Below are positions 1 through 8,703 of a stretch of 64,000 nucleotides of DNA, piece after piece. Position numbers and translations under genes: made by a program. The stretch's first letter is position 1. Each line of letters starts with the position of its first letter. This DNA comes from Brevibacillus_H sp041920465 (lineage in GTDB: Bacteria > Bacillota > Bacilli > Brevibacillales > Brevibacillaceae): contig JBHGXW010000026.1 in the NCBI GenBank assembly GCA_041920465.1, positions 5,234 to 69,233 on the forward strand, given 5' to 3'. A model generated the notes under the pieces. The model saw nothing but the letters and a program-made list of their open reading frames with translations. It did not search any database and had not been told where the DNA came from.

Positions 1-2
1 TG

Positions 3-365
3 TGCGGCGGAAACGTTGACCTTTACAACGGCAAAGTGGTTCGCTCCACGATGGGTTCCTTGTTCCGAGTTCCGGTATTCCAATTGGAAAAACAGATGGC
101 AGCCGAAGTGATTGGCGAAGCAGGCGGCCGTTTGCTGGTGACTTCGCTGGGGGAGACAAGCAAATCGTATGATGCTCCCATTTATCATGGGAAAACAGCG
201 ATCGTAATCGGGAATGAAGGACGCGGTGTTTCTCAAGAGCTGATCGAAAAAGCGGCGGAGACAGTCCATATCCCGCTGTACGGAAAAGCGGAATCGCTTA
301 ATGCTGCGGTAGCAACTGGAATTATTTTGTATGAGGCCAAGCGGCAAAGAAAACAAGGTCCCTAA
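3..365 (+). CDS. TrmH/SpoU-family RNA 2'-O-methyltransferase, C-terminal part
   Basis: This gene is cut by the left edge of the window; the reading frame is open from base 3 (CGGNVDLYNGKVVRSTMGS), so an apparent GTG start at 36 is internal. The visible 120 residues carry the SpoU signatures KVVRSTMGSLFRVP, IVIGNEGRGVS and the C-terminal IPLYGKAESLNAAVATGI, which form the trefoil-knot SAM site. The family methylates the 2'-hydroxyl of rRNA or tRNA. Lying just upstream of pheST, it matches the position of ysgA in B. subtilis (known order). The exact RNA target cannot be read from the fragment. Confidence 0.9.
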   Translation, partial: CGGNVDLYNGKVVRSTMGSLFRVPVFQLEKQMAAEVIGEAGGRLLVTSLGETSKSYDAPIYHGKTAIVIGNEGRGVSQELIEKAAETVHIPLYGKAESLNAAVATGIILYEAKRQRKQGP

Positions 366-381
366 TCAGAGGGACCTTGTT
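352..381. terminator. Convergent intrinsic terminator hairpin
   Basis: A perfect 12-bp inverted repeat (352-363 with 370-381, loop AATCAG) spans the methyltransferase stop codon and separates it from the convergent DUF2225 gene. There is no long T tract, so termination strength is uncertain. Confidence 0.65.
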
Positions 382-416
382 CGTGTTCAGATTGGGGCCT
401 CGCCGGGCAGGTCATG

Positions 417-1139
417 TTACGCCTCGGCAATATCCTCTTCTTCGCGCTGCTGTTTGTACTCTTCACGAGCCAACTGCCACTGTTCGCGAGCCATTTGAAT
501 GATGCCCTGCTCCAGCGTCCGGTCTTTGGTTTCCACAGCTTTGCCGAAGTAACGGACCGCTTTGTCGAACTCCCCAATTCGCCGGTATAGTTCGCCAATC
601 AAATATAAAATGCGTGTCTCCGTCATCTCTTTTTCGCCTTTTACATAATCCGAATGGACATAAGATTCTTCGTATTCTTTGGCGGCCATACGCATAAAGC
701 GCTGCTCTTCCTGGCGGTTCTCCATAAACCGGTACAGCCAGGCGAGACGCAGATAAAGTCCCGCTTTGACGCTGTGGGCCTCCTGTTTTAATTCGGCGGT
801 GAAAATGGCTAATTTATAGCAGCCAATGGCTTCCGTAATGGTTCGGGTATGTCCGAACTCTTTTGCTGTCCATTTGGCGGTAAGGTTGTCGTGAATTCGC
901 TTTTGGATCAGAGGAGAAAATACAGGCATGAATTGATCGGTGAATGCATATCCGCATGCGGGGCATACCTGCACCGTATACAGAATCGGATTGGCCAGCG
1001 GTTGTTTGTAATACGTACAAAAATCTGTATCCCGTTTCAATGTGCTTTGAGAATTGCGGCGAACTTTTTTACTGGTAAATGGTGTTTGACAGAACTGGCA
1101 TTCGTAGTGTTTGTCGTATAAATAGTCCTGTTGGATCAT
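417..1139 (-). CDS. DUF2225 family protein
   Basis: A 240-residue cytosolic protein with two zinc-ribbon-like cysteine pairs near the N terminus (CQFC at 14-17 and CPAC at 59-62), followed by a helical region with TPR-like character (residues about 85-220: LYLRLAWLYRFM, ILYLIGELYRRIGEFDKAVRYFGKAVE). This matches the DUF2225 family, whose function is not known. I chose the ATG at 1139 because GGAGG lies 11 bases upstream; the longer frame would start inside a TATGAT box that looks like its own -10. It is divergent from the pheS leader. Confidence 0.85.
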   Translation of the reverse strand: MIQQDYLYDKHYECQFCQTPFTSKKVRRNSQSTLKRDTDFCTYYKQPLANPILYTVQVCPACGYAFTDQFMPVFSPLIQKRIHDNLTAKWTAKEFGHTRTITEAIGCYKLAIFTAELKQEAHSVKAGLYLRLAWLYRFMENRQEEQRFMRMAAKEYEESYVHSDYVKGEKEMTETRILYLIGELYRRIGEFDKAVRYFGKAVETKDRTLEQGIIQMAREQWQLAREEYKQQREEEDIAEA

Positions 1140-1198
1140 CCGGGAATCAGCCTCCAGTGCTATCATACCAGATAATAGCCCAAATGGTTGGAACGAAT

Positions 1199-1227
1199 TT
1201 GCAACAAAGTGAAGTTTACGGTATAAT
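1199..1227 (+). promoter_or_regulatory. Sigma-A promoter of the pheST leader
   Basis: TTGCAA (1199-1204) and a perfect TATAAT (1222-1227) are separated by 17 bases, placing transcription start near 1234, directly before the T-box. Confidence 0.75.
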
Positions 1228-1233
1228 TTCTGG

Positions 1234-1507
1234 AATAAGTGGATAATACGTCTTCATGCGATGACAGAGACCAGTACATAAGGTGTTACGCTTACAGGGA
1301 GGAACTGCCGCAGATTGAGAGCATTCCAGCCGGAGCCTTATGGAATTCACTCTGGAGCAGACCTCTGAACCCTGATTGCAGGAATCAAGTAGGAGTGTAC
1401 GGTTCATCCCGTTACAGATGGTCCAAGTGAGGCAGGCATATATTGTTTTGCCTAATGAGGGTGGTACCGCGAGTATAACTCGTCCCTTTTGCGGACGGGT
1501 TTTTTTA
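1234..1507 (+). promoter_or_regulatory. T-box riboswitch (tRNA-Phe sensing)
   Basis: The leader contains the canonical T-box AGGGTGGTACCGCG at 1458-1471, followed by a terminator. The variable base of the T-box is T, which pairs with the A discriminator expected for tRNA-Phe. In the Stem I region the sequence GGAATTCAC (1342-1350) fits the usual GGAA-NNN-A specifier context, giving the Phe codon TTC at 1346-1348. Uncharged tRNA-Phe should stabilise the antiterminator and allow pheST expression. Assignment of the T-box is firm; the specifier is read by analogy. Confidence 0.93.
1479..1507 (+). terminator. T-box regulated terminator
   Basis: CTCGTCC pairs with GGACGGG and is followed by seven T residues. 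It overlaps the T-box antiterminator region and ends 24 bases before the pheS start. Confidence 0.85.
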
Positions 1508-1530
1508 TTTTCCAAAAAGGAGCGATTGAT

Positions 1531-2565
1531 GTGCAAAAACGGCTACAAGAAATGAAAGAAGCAGCACTCTCCCAGCTTGCGCAAGTGGGCGACGCGCTTA
1601 AGCTTCAGGATCTCAAAGTCAAGTATCTCGGCAAAAAAGGGGAACTGACCGAAATTCTCCGCGGCATGGGCAGTCTCTCTCCGGAAGAACGCCCGGTAGT
1701 GGGTCAAATGGTGAATGAAGTGCGGGAAGCATTGGAGCAGGCATTCAGTGCGAAACAAGCTGATCTTGAAAAGGCGGAAGTGGAACAAAAGCTGGCCTCC
1801 CAACAAATTGACGTAACCTTGCCGGGCCGCCATGTGCCAACCGGAACCATGCATCCGTTAACCCGGATCATTGAAGAAGCGGAAAATATTTTTATCGGAA
1901 TGGGCTTCGAAGTGGCGGAAGGACCGGAAGTGGAGATGGATTACTTCAACTTCGAGATGCTTAACCTGCCGAAAGATCACCCGGCACGCGACATGCAGGA
2001 TTCGTTTTATGTCACAGATGAGATCCTGATGCGTACCCACACTTCTCCTGTGCAGGCGCGTACAATGCTTGCCAAAAAAGGAGCCACTCCGGTCAAAATC
2101 ATCTGCCCGGGCAAAGTGTACCGCCGGGACGATGACGATGCCACCCACTCCCATCAATTTACGCAGATTGAAGGGCTTGTGGTCGGCAAAGGCATCGGCA
2201 TGAGCGATCTGAAAGGAACACTCTTGACGTTTGCCCGCCAAATGTTCGGAGAAAATCAGCAAATCCGTCTGCGCCCCAGCTTCTTCCCGTTCACGGAGCC
2301 AAGCGCAGAGGTGGATATCCAGTGTGTGATGTGTCACGGAGAAGGCTGCCGTACTTGCAAGCATACCGGCTGGATTGAGATTTTGGGTTCCGGCATGGTT
2401 CATCCGCGTGTGCTGGAGATGGCCGGATACGACCCGAATGAAGTAAGCGGCTTTGCCTTTGGCATGGGCGTTGAGCGGATTGCGATGCTCAAATACGGCG
2501 TGGAAGACATTCGCCATTTCTATACAAACGACGTGAGATTCTTGCGACAGTTTAATCGGAGATAG
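1531..2565 (+). CDS. pheS: Phenylalanyl-tRNA synthetase alpha subunit
   Basis: PheS (344 aa, the usual length) charges tRNA-Phe with phenylalanine as an alpha2-beta2 enzyme with PheT. The N-terminal 85 residues form the expected coiled coil; the class II catalytic core shows RLRPSFFPFTEPSAEVD (motif 2 region) and GFAFGMGVERIAML (motif 3). A cysteine-rich stretch CVMCHGEGCRTCKHTGW is common in bacterial PheS. The start is GTG at 1531, with AAGGAG ten bases upstream; an upstream extension would run into the leader terminator. It is first in the pheST operon and controlled by the T-box. Confidence 0.98.
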   Translation: MQKRLQEMKEAALSQLAQVGDALKLQDLKVKYLGKKGELTEILRGMGSLSPEERPVVGQMVNEVREALEQAFSAKQADLEKAEVEQKLASQQIDVTLPGRHVPTGTMHPLTRIIEEAENIFIGMGFEVAEGPEVEMDYFNFEMLNLPKDHPARDMQDSFYVTDEILMRTHTSPVQARTMLAKKGATPVKIICPGKVYRRDDDDATHSHQFTQIEGLVVGKGIGMSDLKGTLLTFARQMFGENQQIRLRPSFFPFTEPSAEVDIQCVMCHGEGCRTCKHTGWIEILGSGMVHPRVLEMAGYDPNEVSGFAFGMGVERIAMLKYGVEDIRHFYTNDVRFLRQFNRR

Positions 2566-2580
2566 GGAGGATAAAGAGCA

Positions 2581-5004
2581 ATGAAGGTTTCTTATAATTG
2601 GCTTTCTGAATACGTGGATTTATCGGGAATCACCCCGCACGAGCTGGCGGAAAAACTGACCAGAAGCGGCGTGGAAGTGGATGCGGTGGAATCACGCAAC
2701 ACCGGCATCTCCAAAGTGGTTGTCGGCTATGTCAAAGAACGTTCCAAGCACCCTGACGCCGATCGGCTCAGCGTCTGTATCGTGGATGCGGGACAAGAGG
2801 AAGATTTGCAGATCGTTTGTGGTGCCCCCAACGTGGCGCAAGGACAAAAAGTCCCGGTAGCGCTGATTGGCGCCAAACTGCCGGGCGGTCTCAACATCAA
2901 GCGCTCCAAACTGCGCGGCGTGGAGTCTCAGGGCATGATCTGCTCCGCCAAAGAGTTGGGTCTAAATGACAAGCTGCTTGGCAAAGACCAGCAGGAAGGC
3001 ATCATGGTGCTGCCGGAGGATGCCGAAATCGGGATGGATGCCGTCTCTTACCTTGGCATGGATGATTATGTGCTGGAATTGGGGCTTACGCCAAACCGTT
3101 CCGATTGCTTGAGCATGATCGGCGTGGCTTATGAAGTGGCTGCCATCCTGGGGCGTGAGGTATTGCTGCCTGACACGCAAGTAACGGAAAACGGCGGCGA
3201 AAATCCGGTCAGCGTCACTATTGAAGCGAAGGATCATTGCTATCAATATGCGGGCCGCCATTTTACCGGAGTGAAAATTGGTTCGTCGCCGCAATGGCTG
3301 AAGAACCGCCTGATGGCCGCAGGTGTGCGCCCGATCAACAATGTGGTGGACGTAACCAACTACGTGATGCTGGAGTACGGCCAGCCGCTGCATGCCTTTG
3401 ACGCTGCAAAGGTAAAAGACCGTGCTATTGTGGTGCGCCTGGCAAAGGAAGGCGAAAAAATCACGACCCTTGACGATCAAGAACGCACTTTGGATGAACA
3501 AACGCTGTTAATCGCTGACCGCGAAAAAGGGCTGGCGATTGCCGGGATCATGGGCGGAGCCAACTCGGAAATTACCAATGAGACTACGGAAATTATCCTC
3601 GAATCGGCTTACTTCACGCCAAAATCAATCCGCCGCTCTTCCCGCATGCTGCAGATGCGGACGGAAGGCTGCGTTCGTTGGGAAAAAGGCGTAGATCAAG
3701 CGCGTGTCGTTGCCGCAGGAGATCGGGCCGCCTTGTTGATTCAGCAATTAACCGGTGCGCAAGTGTCCAAAGGCATCGCAAACGCGAAAGTACAGGAAGC
3801 GAAGCCGGTTACGGTCAGCCTTACATTGGAAAAATTGAACCAGCATCTCGGGACGGCTCTTACGGTTGCGGAAGTATCCCCTATCTTCGACCGCCTCGGC
3901 TTTAGCTATCAGGTGGAAAACGGGAAGTGGCTCGTGGAGGTTCCAACCCGCCGCGGCGATATCACCCTGCCGGAAGATTTGATCGAAGAAGTGGCCCGTC
4001 TGTACGGCTATGACAACATTCAGACCCGCTTGCCTTTCGGTGCGACGACACAAGGGATGCTTACCCGCGATCAGTCAATCCGCCGAACCATTCGCCACCA
4101 CCTGATCGGCTTGGGCTTGTCGGAAGCTGTCACCTACTCGCTGGTTGATCCTGCTCACGCCAATGATGTAGCCGGATTGCATGACCAGAAGCTGCATGAG
4201 ATCGCCTTGGCTATGCCGATGAGCGAGGAACACAGTGTGCTTCGAACCAACCTGCTGCCAAGCTTGCTTCAAGTGGCAACCTACAACAAAAACCGTCAAA
4301 ATCATGACTTGGCGCTGTTTGAAGTGGGAAATGTCTTTCTGGCTGAGGAAGCCAAGCTAACCAAGCTGCCGGAAGAGAAATATTATCTGGCTGCGCTTGT
4401 CACCGGCAACTGGTTGCACCAAAACTGGATGGGTGTGAAGCAGCCGGTTGATTTCTACCTGTTGAAGGGAATTTTGGAATCCCTCCTAAACCGTCTGGGC
4501 GTAACCGGCGTATCGTTCGCGCCAACATCAGGCCGCACAGGCATGCATCCCGGCCGTACTGCCAACATTCTGGTAAACAACGAGGTAATCGGCTACATCG
4601 GACAGCTGCATCCGTCCGTGGAGAAAGCGTACGATCTGGATGAAACTTACGTGCTGCAATGCGACGTAGCCAAATTGACACAATATGCTTCCGATCTCGG
4701 CTTGTATACGCCGCTGCCGAAGTTCCCGGCGATCACCCGCGACTTGGCGTTCGTGGCAGACCGTTCCATTCCGGCTGCCAAGTTGACCGGCATCATTCGT
4801 GAACAAGCGGGCGAGTTGCTGGAGTCGCTCACGTTATTTGATGTTTACACAGGTGAACGGATCGCCGCCGACAAGAAGAGCATGGCGTTCTCGCTCGTAT
4901 TCCGCCATCCGGAGCGAACCCTTCTGGATGAAGAAGTGCAAGCCGCAACCTCCCGCATCATCGAAGCGCTGGCTAAAGAGACAGGCGCGGAGCTGCGCGG
5001 ATAG
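2581..5004 (+). CDS. pheT: Phenylalanyl-tRNA synthetase beta subunit
   Basis: PheT (807 aa, normal length) is the tRNA-binding and editing subunit. An EMAP/OB-fold tRNA-binding domain lies at about residues 40-150 (VVVGYVKERSKHPDADRLSVC), followed by B3/B4 editing (GVRPINNVVDVTNYVMLEYG), B5, the catalytic-like core, and the C-terminal FDX-ACB domain (PLPKFPAITRDLAFV onward). It begins 15 bases after pheS with GGGAGG as ribosome binding site, so the two subunits are translated from one message. Confidence 0.98.
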   Translation: MKVSYNWLSEYVDLSGITPHELAEKLTRSGVEVDAVESRNTGISKVVVGYVKERSKHPDADRLSVCIVDAGQEEDLQIVCGAPNVAQGQKVPVALIGAKLPGGLNIKRSKLRGVESQGMICSAKELGLNDKLLGKDQQEGIMVLPEDAEIGMDAVSYLGMDDYVLELGLTPNRSDCLSMIGVAYEVAAILGREVLLPDTQVTENGGENPVSVTIEAKDHCYQYAGRHFTGVKIGSSPQWLKNRLMAAGVRPINNVVDVTNYVMLEYGQPLHAFDAAKVKDRAIVVRLAKEGEKITTLDDQERTLDEQTLLIADREKGLAIAGIMGGANSEITNETTEIILESAYFTPKSIRRSSRMLQMRTEGCVRWEKGVDQARVVAAGDRAALLIQQLTGAQVSKGIANAKVQEAKPVTVSLTLEKLNQHLGTALTVAEVSPIFDRLGFSYQVENGKWLVEVPTRRGDITLPEDLIEEVARLYGYDNIQTRLPFGATTQGMLTRDQSIRRTIRHHLIGLGLSEAVTYSLVDPAHANDVAGLHDQKLHEIALAMPMSEEHSVLRTNLLPSLLQVATYNKNRQNHDLALFEVGNVFLAEEAKLTKLPEEKYYLAALVTGNWLHQNWMGVKQPVDFYLLKGILESLLNRLGVTGVSFAPTSGRTGMHPGRTANILVNNEVIGYIGQLHPSVEKAYDLDETYVLQCDVAKLTQYASDLGLYTPLPKFPAITRDLAFVADRSIPAAKLTGIIREQAGELLESLTLFDVYTGERIAADKKSMAFSLVFRHPERTLLDEEVQAATSRIIEALAKETGAELRG

Positions 5005-5031
5005 AAGAAACGCGGCATAAAAGCAAGAAGA

Positions 5032-5066
5032 AAAAATCCCCAGCCTTGACAGGTTGGGGATTTTTT
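5032..5066 (+). terminator. Intrinsic terminator after pheT
   Basis: ATCCCCAGCC pairs with GGTTGGGGAT around a short loop, flanked by A6 upstream and T6 downstream, so it could act in both directions. Confidence 0.9.
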
Positions 5067-5155
5067 CTGCGTGATAAAAATGTTATGTTAGGCACATTCC
5101 CAAACAAGAAGGGACGATTGATTCAACAGCTTCATCAGGTTAGACTCTTTGTTTA

Positions 5156-5851
5156 TTATCCTTTAGCTTCATCATGAATATCTTTCATGTCATTAGGCAT
5201 TTCTTTAATATCCAAGTTGCTATCTACTTCATATATATCTTCTTCTCCATCAATTGTTTCATAATATTCAGTTCGTATCTTATTGCTCCCTTTAAAGGTT
5301 TCTCTTTTTACAGGGAGACCTGTTTCTAGATCTACATACATATCCTCAGTAAGACCATTTGCCTGGGATTCAATTACTTCAACATCTTTTCCCTTCATTT
5401 TTTCTTTGCCAATTTTCTTCCAAGAACCATTTTTTAAACGATCCTTTGTCTCTTCAAGAAGTGAGATTTGAAGAATTTTTTTGTTCTGATTAGCAACTTT
5501 TTCGGGTAGAACCCAGGTGGATGCTTCCAATGTACCATTGTCATTTCCAATCACGTACACACGCTTACCTTTTTCTGTAACAATTATTCGATTGACAAGC
5601 TCCCCATCTTTAGTGTACGTGTCATGACGCTCTTGCAAGTTTTTCAAGTCTCTCCAATGTTCCTCATAGCTACCATCTTCTTGGACTACTTTAATATATT
5701 CATGCTTTTTATCTGATAGGTTTTCATTGGCTCGTTTAGCTAAGGACTCTCCGCTTTTAGCAAGAGAGGCATCGTATATGAAAAAACTGCTTGATAATAC
5801 ACCTGCTATTGCAAATGTAGTGATGCACCATTTAAACCATGTTTTCTTCAT
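5156..5851 (-). CDS. Secreted or membrane-anchored protein of unknown function
   Basis: A 231-residue protein with an N-terminal hydrophobic segment (residues 5-28) after KK, which should act as signal peptide or anchor; there is no lipobox cysteine. The remainder is hydrophilic, lysine/glutamate-rich, with a repeated beta-strand pattern and a YVDLETGLPVKRETF motif resembling LolA/RseB-like folds (weak inference). The ATG at 5851 is preceded by AAGGAAGG; a GTG three codons earlier is too near that site. The gene is visibly AT-richer than its neighbours and occupies the place where B. subtilis has rnhC, suggesting acquisition. Confidence 0.7.
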   Translation of the reverse strand: MKKTWFKWCITTFAIAGVLSSSFFIYDASLAKSGESLAKRANENLSDKKHEYIKVVQEDGSYEEHWRDLKNLQERHDTYTKDGELVNRIIVTEKGKRVYVIGNDNGTLEASTWVLPEKVANQNKKILQISLLEETKDRLKNGSWKKIGKEKMKGKDVEVIESQANGLTEDMYVDLETGLPVKRETFKGSNKIRTEYYETIDGEEDIYEVDSNLDIKEMPNDMKDIHDEAKG

Positions 5852-6384
5852 GCTTCGCACCTTCCTTTACAGTGGTCTTCTTATCATAATATTCCATCTT
5901 CTGTTTACTCATTGTCTACTGCATCACTTGTCCAACCATTTAAATACCAAGTACCAGAATAATCCGGGTGAACGCCAAGAACCTGCAGCCTTAGTGTTGG
6001 AATACAACAAATTACTTCTTTTACCGATAATATTCCTTTTTTCAAAAAAGTGGGCTTTCTGTTCTTGTTAAGAGTTATGTGACAAGCCAGCTAATCTCAT
6101 CGGTGTCCCTTCGTAAACATTTACTTAATGACGCCCCATTCCTTTTGATTTTGTATTAATTGTATCGAATAATAATGTTTAAAAAACCTTCAGCAAAGTA
6201 TTGGTCTGTTCTGCTTTAATTGAATGGTCTTATGAATCATGGGATAAGGAAAAGTTCGATGGCTGAATGCAGTTTACGTCAGCTTTTGCAACGGATATAA
6301 GAGGAAAATCTTGACGTATAATGTCATTTTAAGTAACCTAAGAAAGTAATGTGATTGCAGCAGACTTGCAAGGAGGATGCCATC
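5852..6384. other. AT-rich intergenic region without a convincing gene
   Basis: This 533-base stretch separates the divergent secreted-protein gene and zapA. I see no RNA gene or clear terminator. A 46-codon TTG frame on the minus strand (5905-6045) has protein-like composition at its end (SGTWYLNGW) but no ribosome binding site. A possible weak zapA promoter is TTGACG near 6313 with TAACCT 17 bases further. Confidence 0.5.
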
Positions 6385-6657
6385 GTGCAAGGTGACGGAA
6401 AAAATCGCCTGATTGTAGATATATACGGCCAGCAGTATCGGCTTAGTGGTAGAGCAAGCGTTAACCACATGCGCATGGTGGCAGGTTACGTCGACGATAA
6501 AATGAATGAAATCAGCCAGGGCAACACCCGCTTGGATACGGCCAAAATCGCGGTGCTGGCTGCGGTCAATATCGCCGACGAGTATTTTCGGTTGCGTCAG
6601 GAGTATGAAGAACTGCTCAAAATTTTGCAAGACGACGCAAAAGGAAAACAGCAATAG
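6385..6657 (+). CDS. zapA: Cell division protein ZapA
   Basis: A 90-residue protein, typical for ZapA, which bundles FtsZ protofilaments at the division site. It shows the N-terminal beta region LIVDIYGQQYRL, the helix VNHMRMVAGYVDDKMNEI, the conserved AVLAAVNIADEYFRLRQEYE and a C-terminal coiled coil. The start is GTG at 6385 with AAGGAGG about nine bases upstream; the longer frame has no such site. Its place between pheT and mutS2 matches the B. subtilis order, with rnhC missing. Confidence 0.9.
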   Translation: MQGDGKNRLIVDIYGQQYRLSGRASVNHMRMVAGYVDDKMNEISQGNTRLDTAKIAVLAAVNIADEYFRLRQEYEELLKILQDDAKGKQQ

Positions 6658-6683
6658 CTGATAAAAGACAAGCAAAATAACCA

Positions 6684-6710
6684 AAGCCTTAAACACTGTG
6701 TTTAAGGCTT
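6684..6710 (+). terminator. Hairpin after zapA
   Basis: A perfect 12-bp stem (6684-6695 with 6699-6710, loop CTG) follows zapA by 26 bases. The downstream sequence is only moderately T-rich. Confidence 0.7.
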
Positions 6711-6875
6711 ATTCATATTATTGGCAATTTTAACTGCTTTCGATTGTGAAAGCGGTTCAACTTTCGTTTCAATCGCGCAGCCAGTTTGAAGGATGCGTGG
6801 GGAAAGCAGAGACAGTATAATGAGAAAGATAAAACAGCCAACGTAGCCTGGATACATAAGGAGGAATGAGAGGAA

Positions 6876-7754
6876 ATGGCACCGTTGACAAAAGAGGAAT
6901 TGATCGAAGCGGCAAAAACGTTGACTCTCAGAGAAAAAGACGAGAAGCTGGGGCGAATCCTGCGTGAGATGGGAACCGTCCTGATCGCTTTTTCCGGCGG
7001 CGTTGACAGCACATTTCTGTTGGCGCGTTCAGTGCAAGAACTGGGTGACCGTGCCATCGCGGTGACGGCAGCTTCTGAAACCTTTCCGACCCGGGAATTT
7101 GAGGCGGCAAAGCATTTGGCACAGCAGTTAAAGGCAAGATGGGTGGCGACAGAGATTCGCGAAATGGAGAATGCCAATTTTGTGGCCAACCCGGCCAATC
7201 GCTGTTTCTACTGCAAAGATGGCTTGTATGAGCATTTGGGCCAATTGGCAGAACAAAACGAATGGAACGCGGTGCTGTGTGACGGGGCCAACATGGATGA
7301 TTTGGGGGATTACCGGCCGGGCCGTATAGCCGCAGCACAGCGCGGTGTGCGAAGCCCGTTGCAAGAGGCGGGATTCTATAAGCAAGAACTTCGTCAGCTT
7401 TCCAAGGAAATGGGGCTCGCTACTTGGAATAAACCGTCATTCGCTTGCCTTTCATCCCGGATTCCCTATGGTTCCGAGATTACTTTGGAAAAAATTGACC
7501 AGATTGATAAAGCGGAAGGATTTTTGCTCAGTTTAGGGTTTCATCAGATTCGGGTACGCCATCACGGCGAAATCGCCCGTATCGAGGTCATGCCGGAGGA
7601 CTTCCCGAAAATATTGGCTCATCACGGGCATATCAACCAGGCACTGAGAGAAGTGGGCTTTCCATATGTGACTCTTGATTTGGGCGGCTATCAAACAGGC
7701 AGCATGAACGCTGTACTGGGCGAAGCAGTAAAGGAGACTTACGGTGGAGCTTAA
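6876..7754 (+). CDS. larE: ATP-dependent sacrificial sulfur transferase LarE
   Basis: LarE (292 aa) adenylates and thiolates the carboxyl groups of pyridinium-3,5-biscarboxylic acid mononucleotide during synthesis of the nickel-pincer nucleotide cofactor. The PP-loop SGGVDST lies at residues 40-46; NRCFYCK (108-114) and the ACLSSRIPYGSEIT block (Cys191) are characteristic. In Lactobacillus the sulfur comes from a LarE cysteine; which cysteine serves here is not proven. The start at 6876 has GAGAGG just upstream. It overlaps larB by 11 bases, so both are coupled. No larC or lactate racemase larA is in the window. Confidence 0.92.
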   Translation: MAPLTKEELIEAAKTLTLREKDEKLGRILREMGTVLIAFSGGVDSTFLLARSVQELGDRAIAVTAASETFPTREFEAAKHLAQQLKARWVATEIREMENANFVANPANRCFYCKDGLYEHLGQLAEQNEWNAVLCDGANMDDLGDYRPGRIAAAQRGVRSPLQEAGFYKQELRQLSKEMGLATWNKPSFACLSSRIPYGSEITLEKIDQIDKAEGFLLSLGFHQIRVRHHGEIARIEVMPEDFPKILAHHGHINQALREVGFPYVTLDLGGYQTGSMNAVLGEAVKETYGGA

Positions 7755-8523
7755 AACCATTCTGGAACAAGTGAAAGCAGGCAAGATTAGTATTGACCAA
7801 GCCCAGTCCATGATTACTGCCGCGTCCAATCTGGAGTACGCCCATCTTGATTTTCATCGGGAAGCACGCACCGGTTTTCCCGAAGTGATCTATGCAGAAG
7901 GCAAGACCGTGGAACAGCTGCTTGGCATCTTCCGACGATTGAAAGAACGTCAATCTGTCGTGCTGGCGACGAGGGTCTCCCGAGCCCAAGCAGAAGCCCT
8001 TCAAGCAGAGTTTCCGGACGCGCAATATCATCCGGACGCACGGATGGCAATCTGGAGTGAGAGGCCGATTGAGCCTGTCCGTGACGGCTATGTAGCGATT
8101 GTGGCAGCCGGAACCTCCGACTGGCCGGTGGCTCAAGAAGCAGCCTTGACAGCGCGCGCTTTCGGCAGCGAGGCGAGATTAATTGTCGACGTCGGTGTTG
8201 CAGGGATTCATCGCCTGTTTCAACGATTGGACGAGATTCGGGAAGCGGCCTGTATCGTCTGCGTCGCCGGGATGGAAGGAGCTTTAGCCAGTGTTGTTGC
8301 GGGACTGGTGGATAAACCGGTGATTGCCGTGCCGACCAGCGTGGGGTACGGGGCCAGTTTTCAGGGGGTTGCAGCCCTTCTTACGATGCTGAACTCATGC
8401 GCCAACGGCATAGCGGTCGTCAATATCGACAACGGTTTTGGTGCAGGCTATATGGCAGGATTAATTCACCGACAAATAAAGAACACTCTACATTCCGATC
8501 GACCAAGCAAAAACCGGGGATAA
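7744..8523 (+). CDS. larB: Nickel pincer cofactor biosynthesis protein LarB
   Basis: LarB (259 aa) carboxylates the pyridinium ring of nicotinic acid adenine dinucleotide and hydrolyses it, giving the substrate of LarE. The C-terminal half has the AIR carboxylase (PurE-like) fold: GYVAIVAAGTSDWPVAQEA, DVGVAGIHRLF, GMEGALASVVAGLVDKPVIAVPTSVGYGAS. The start is GTG at 7744 inside the end of larE, a translational-coupling arrangement. A strong terminator directly follows, so the larEB unit ends here without larC. Confidence 0.93.
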   Translation: MELKTILEQVKAGKISIDQAQSMITAASNLEYAHLDFHREARTGFPEVIYAEGKTVEQLLGIFRRLKERQSVVLATRVSRAQAEALQAEFPDAQYHPDARMAIWSERPIEPVRDGYVAIVAAGTSDWPVAQEAALTARAFGSEARLIVDVGVAGIHRLFQRLDEIREAACIVCVAGMEGALASVVAGLVDKPVIAVPTSVGYGASFQGVAALLTMLNSCANGIAVVNIDNGFGAGYMAGLIHRQIKNTLHSDRPSKNRG

Positions 8524-8536
8524 CCCCCGGTTTTTG
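8510..8536 (+). terminator. Intrinsic terminator after larB
   Basis: AAAAACCGGGG pairs with CCCCGGTTTTT around a short loop that contains the larB stop codon. Confidence 0.9.
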
Positions 8537-8589
8537 CTATAAAGTGGTAATTGTCCATTCGCAGCGACTTTTACAGTGCAAGCCCAGAG

Positions 8590-8626
8590 CTGGGGCCCCG
8601 CCGTGCGCAACGTAGCGCCGCACAGG
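8590..8626. repeat. GC-rich dispersed repeat, copy A
   Basis: TGGGGCCCCGCC followed by a 22-base block (8605-8626) that is identical to 28380-28401. It contains the inverted repeat GCGC-AACGTA-GCGC. It lies in the noncoding gap after larB. See copy B at 28363 and weaker relatives near 392, 22694 and 51283. Confidence 0.6.
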
Positions 8627-8703
8627 AAGTGCCAGTGCCGGCGACGCAACAAGGACATTGCGCTTAGCCGGCTTATAGCCCAGAGGTTTTTCTCATGGTT
8701 GCC

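Noticed and set aside
1..20. Similarity of the window start (TGTGCGGCGG..ACGTTG) to the reverse complement of the dispersed GC-rich repeat
   Set aside because: It lies within the conserved coding frame of the methyltransferase (CGGNVDLYNG), has mismatches in the middle, and is best explained by coding sequence.
1858..2517. 219-codon open frame antisense to pheS
   Set aside because: Histidine/arginine-rich shadow of a conserved gene.
6313..6341. TTGACG/TAACCT as zapA promoter
   Set aside because: The -10 is poor and alternatives are equally weak, so it is not listed as a feature.
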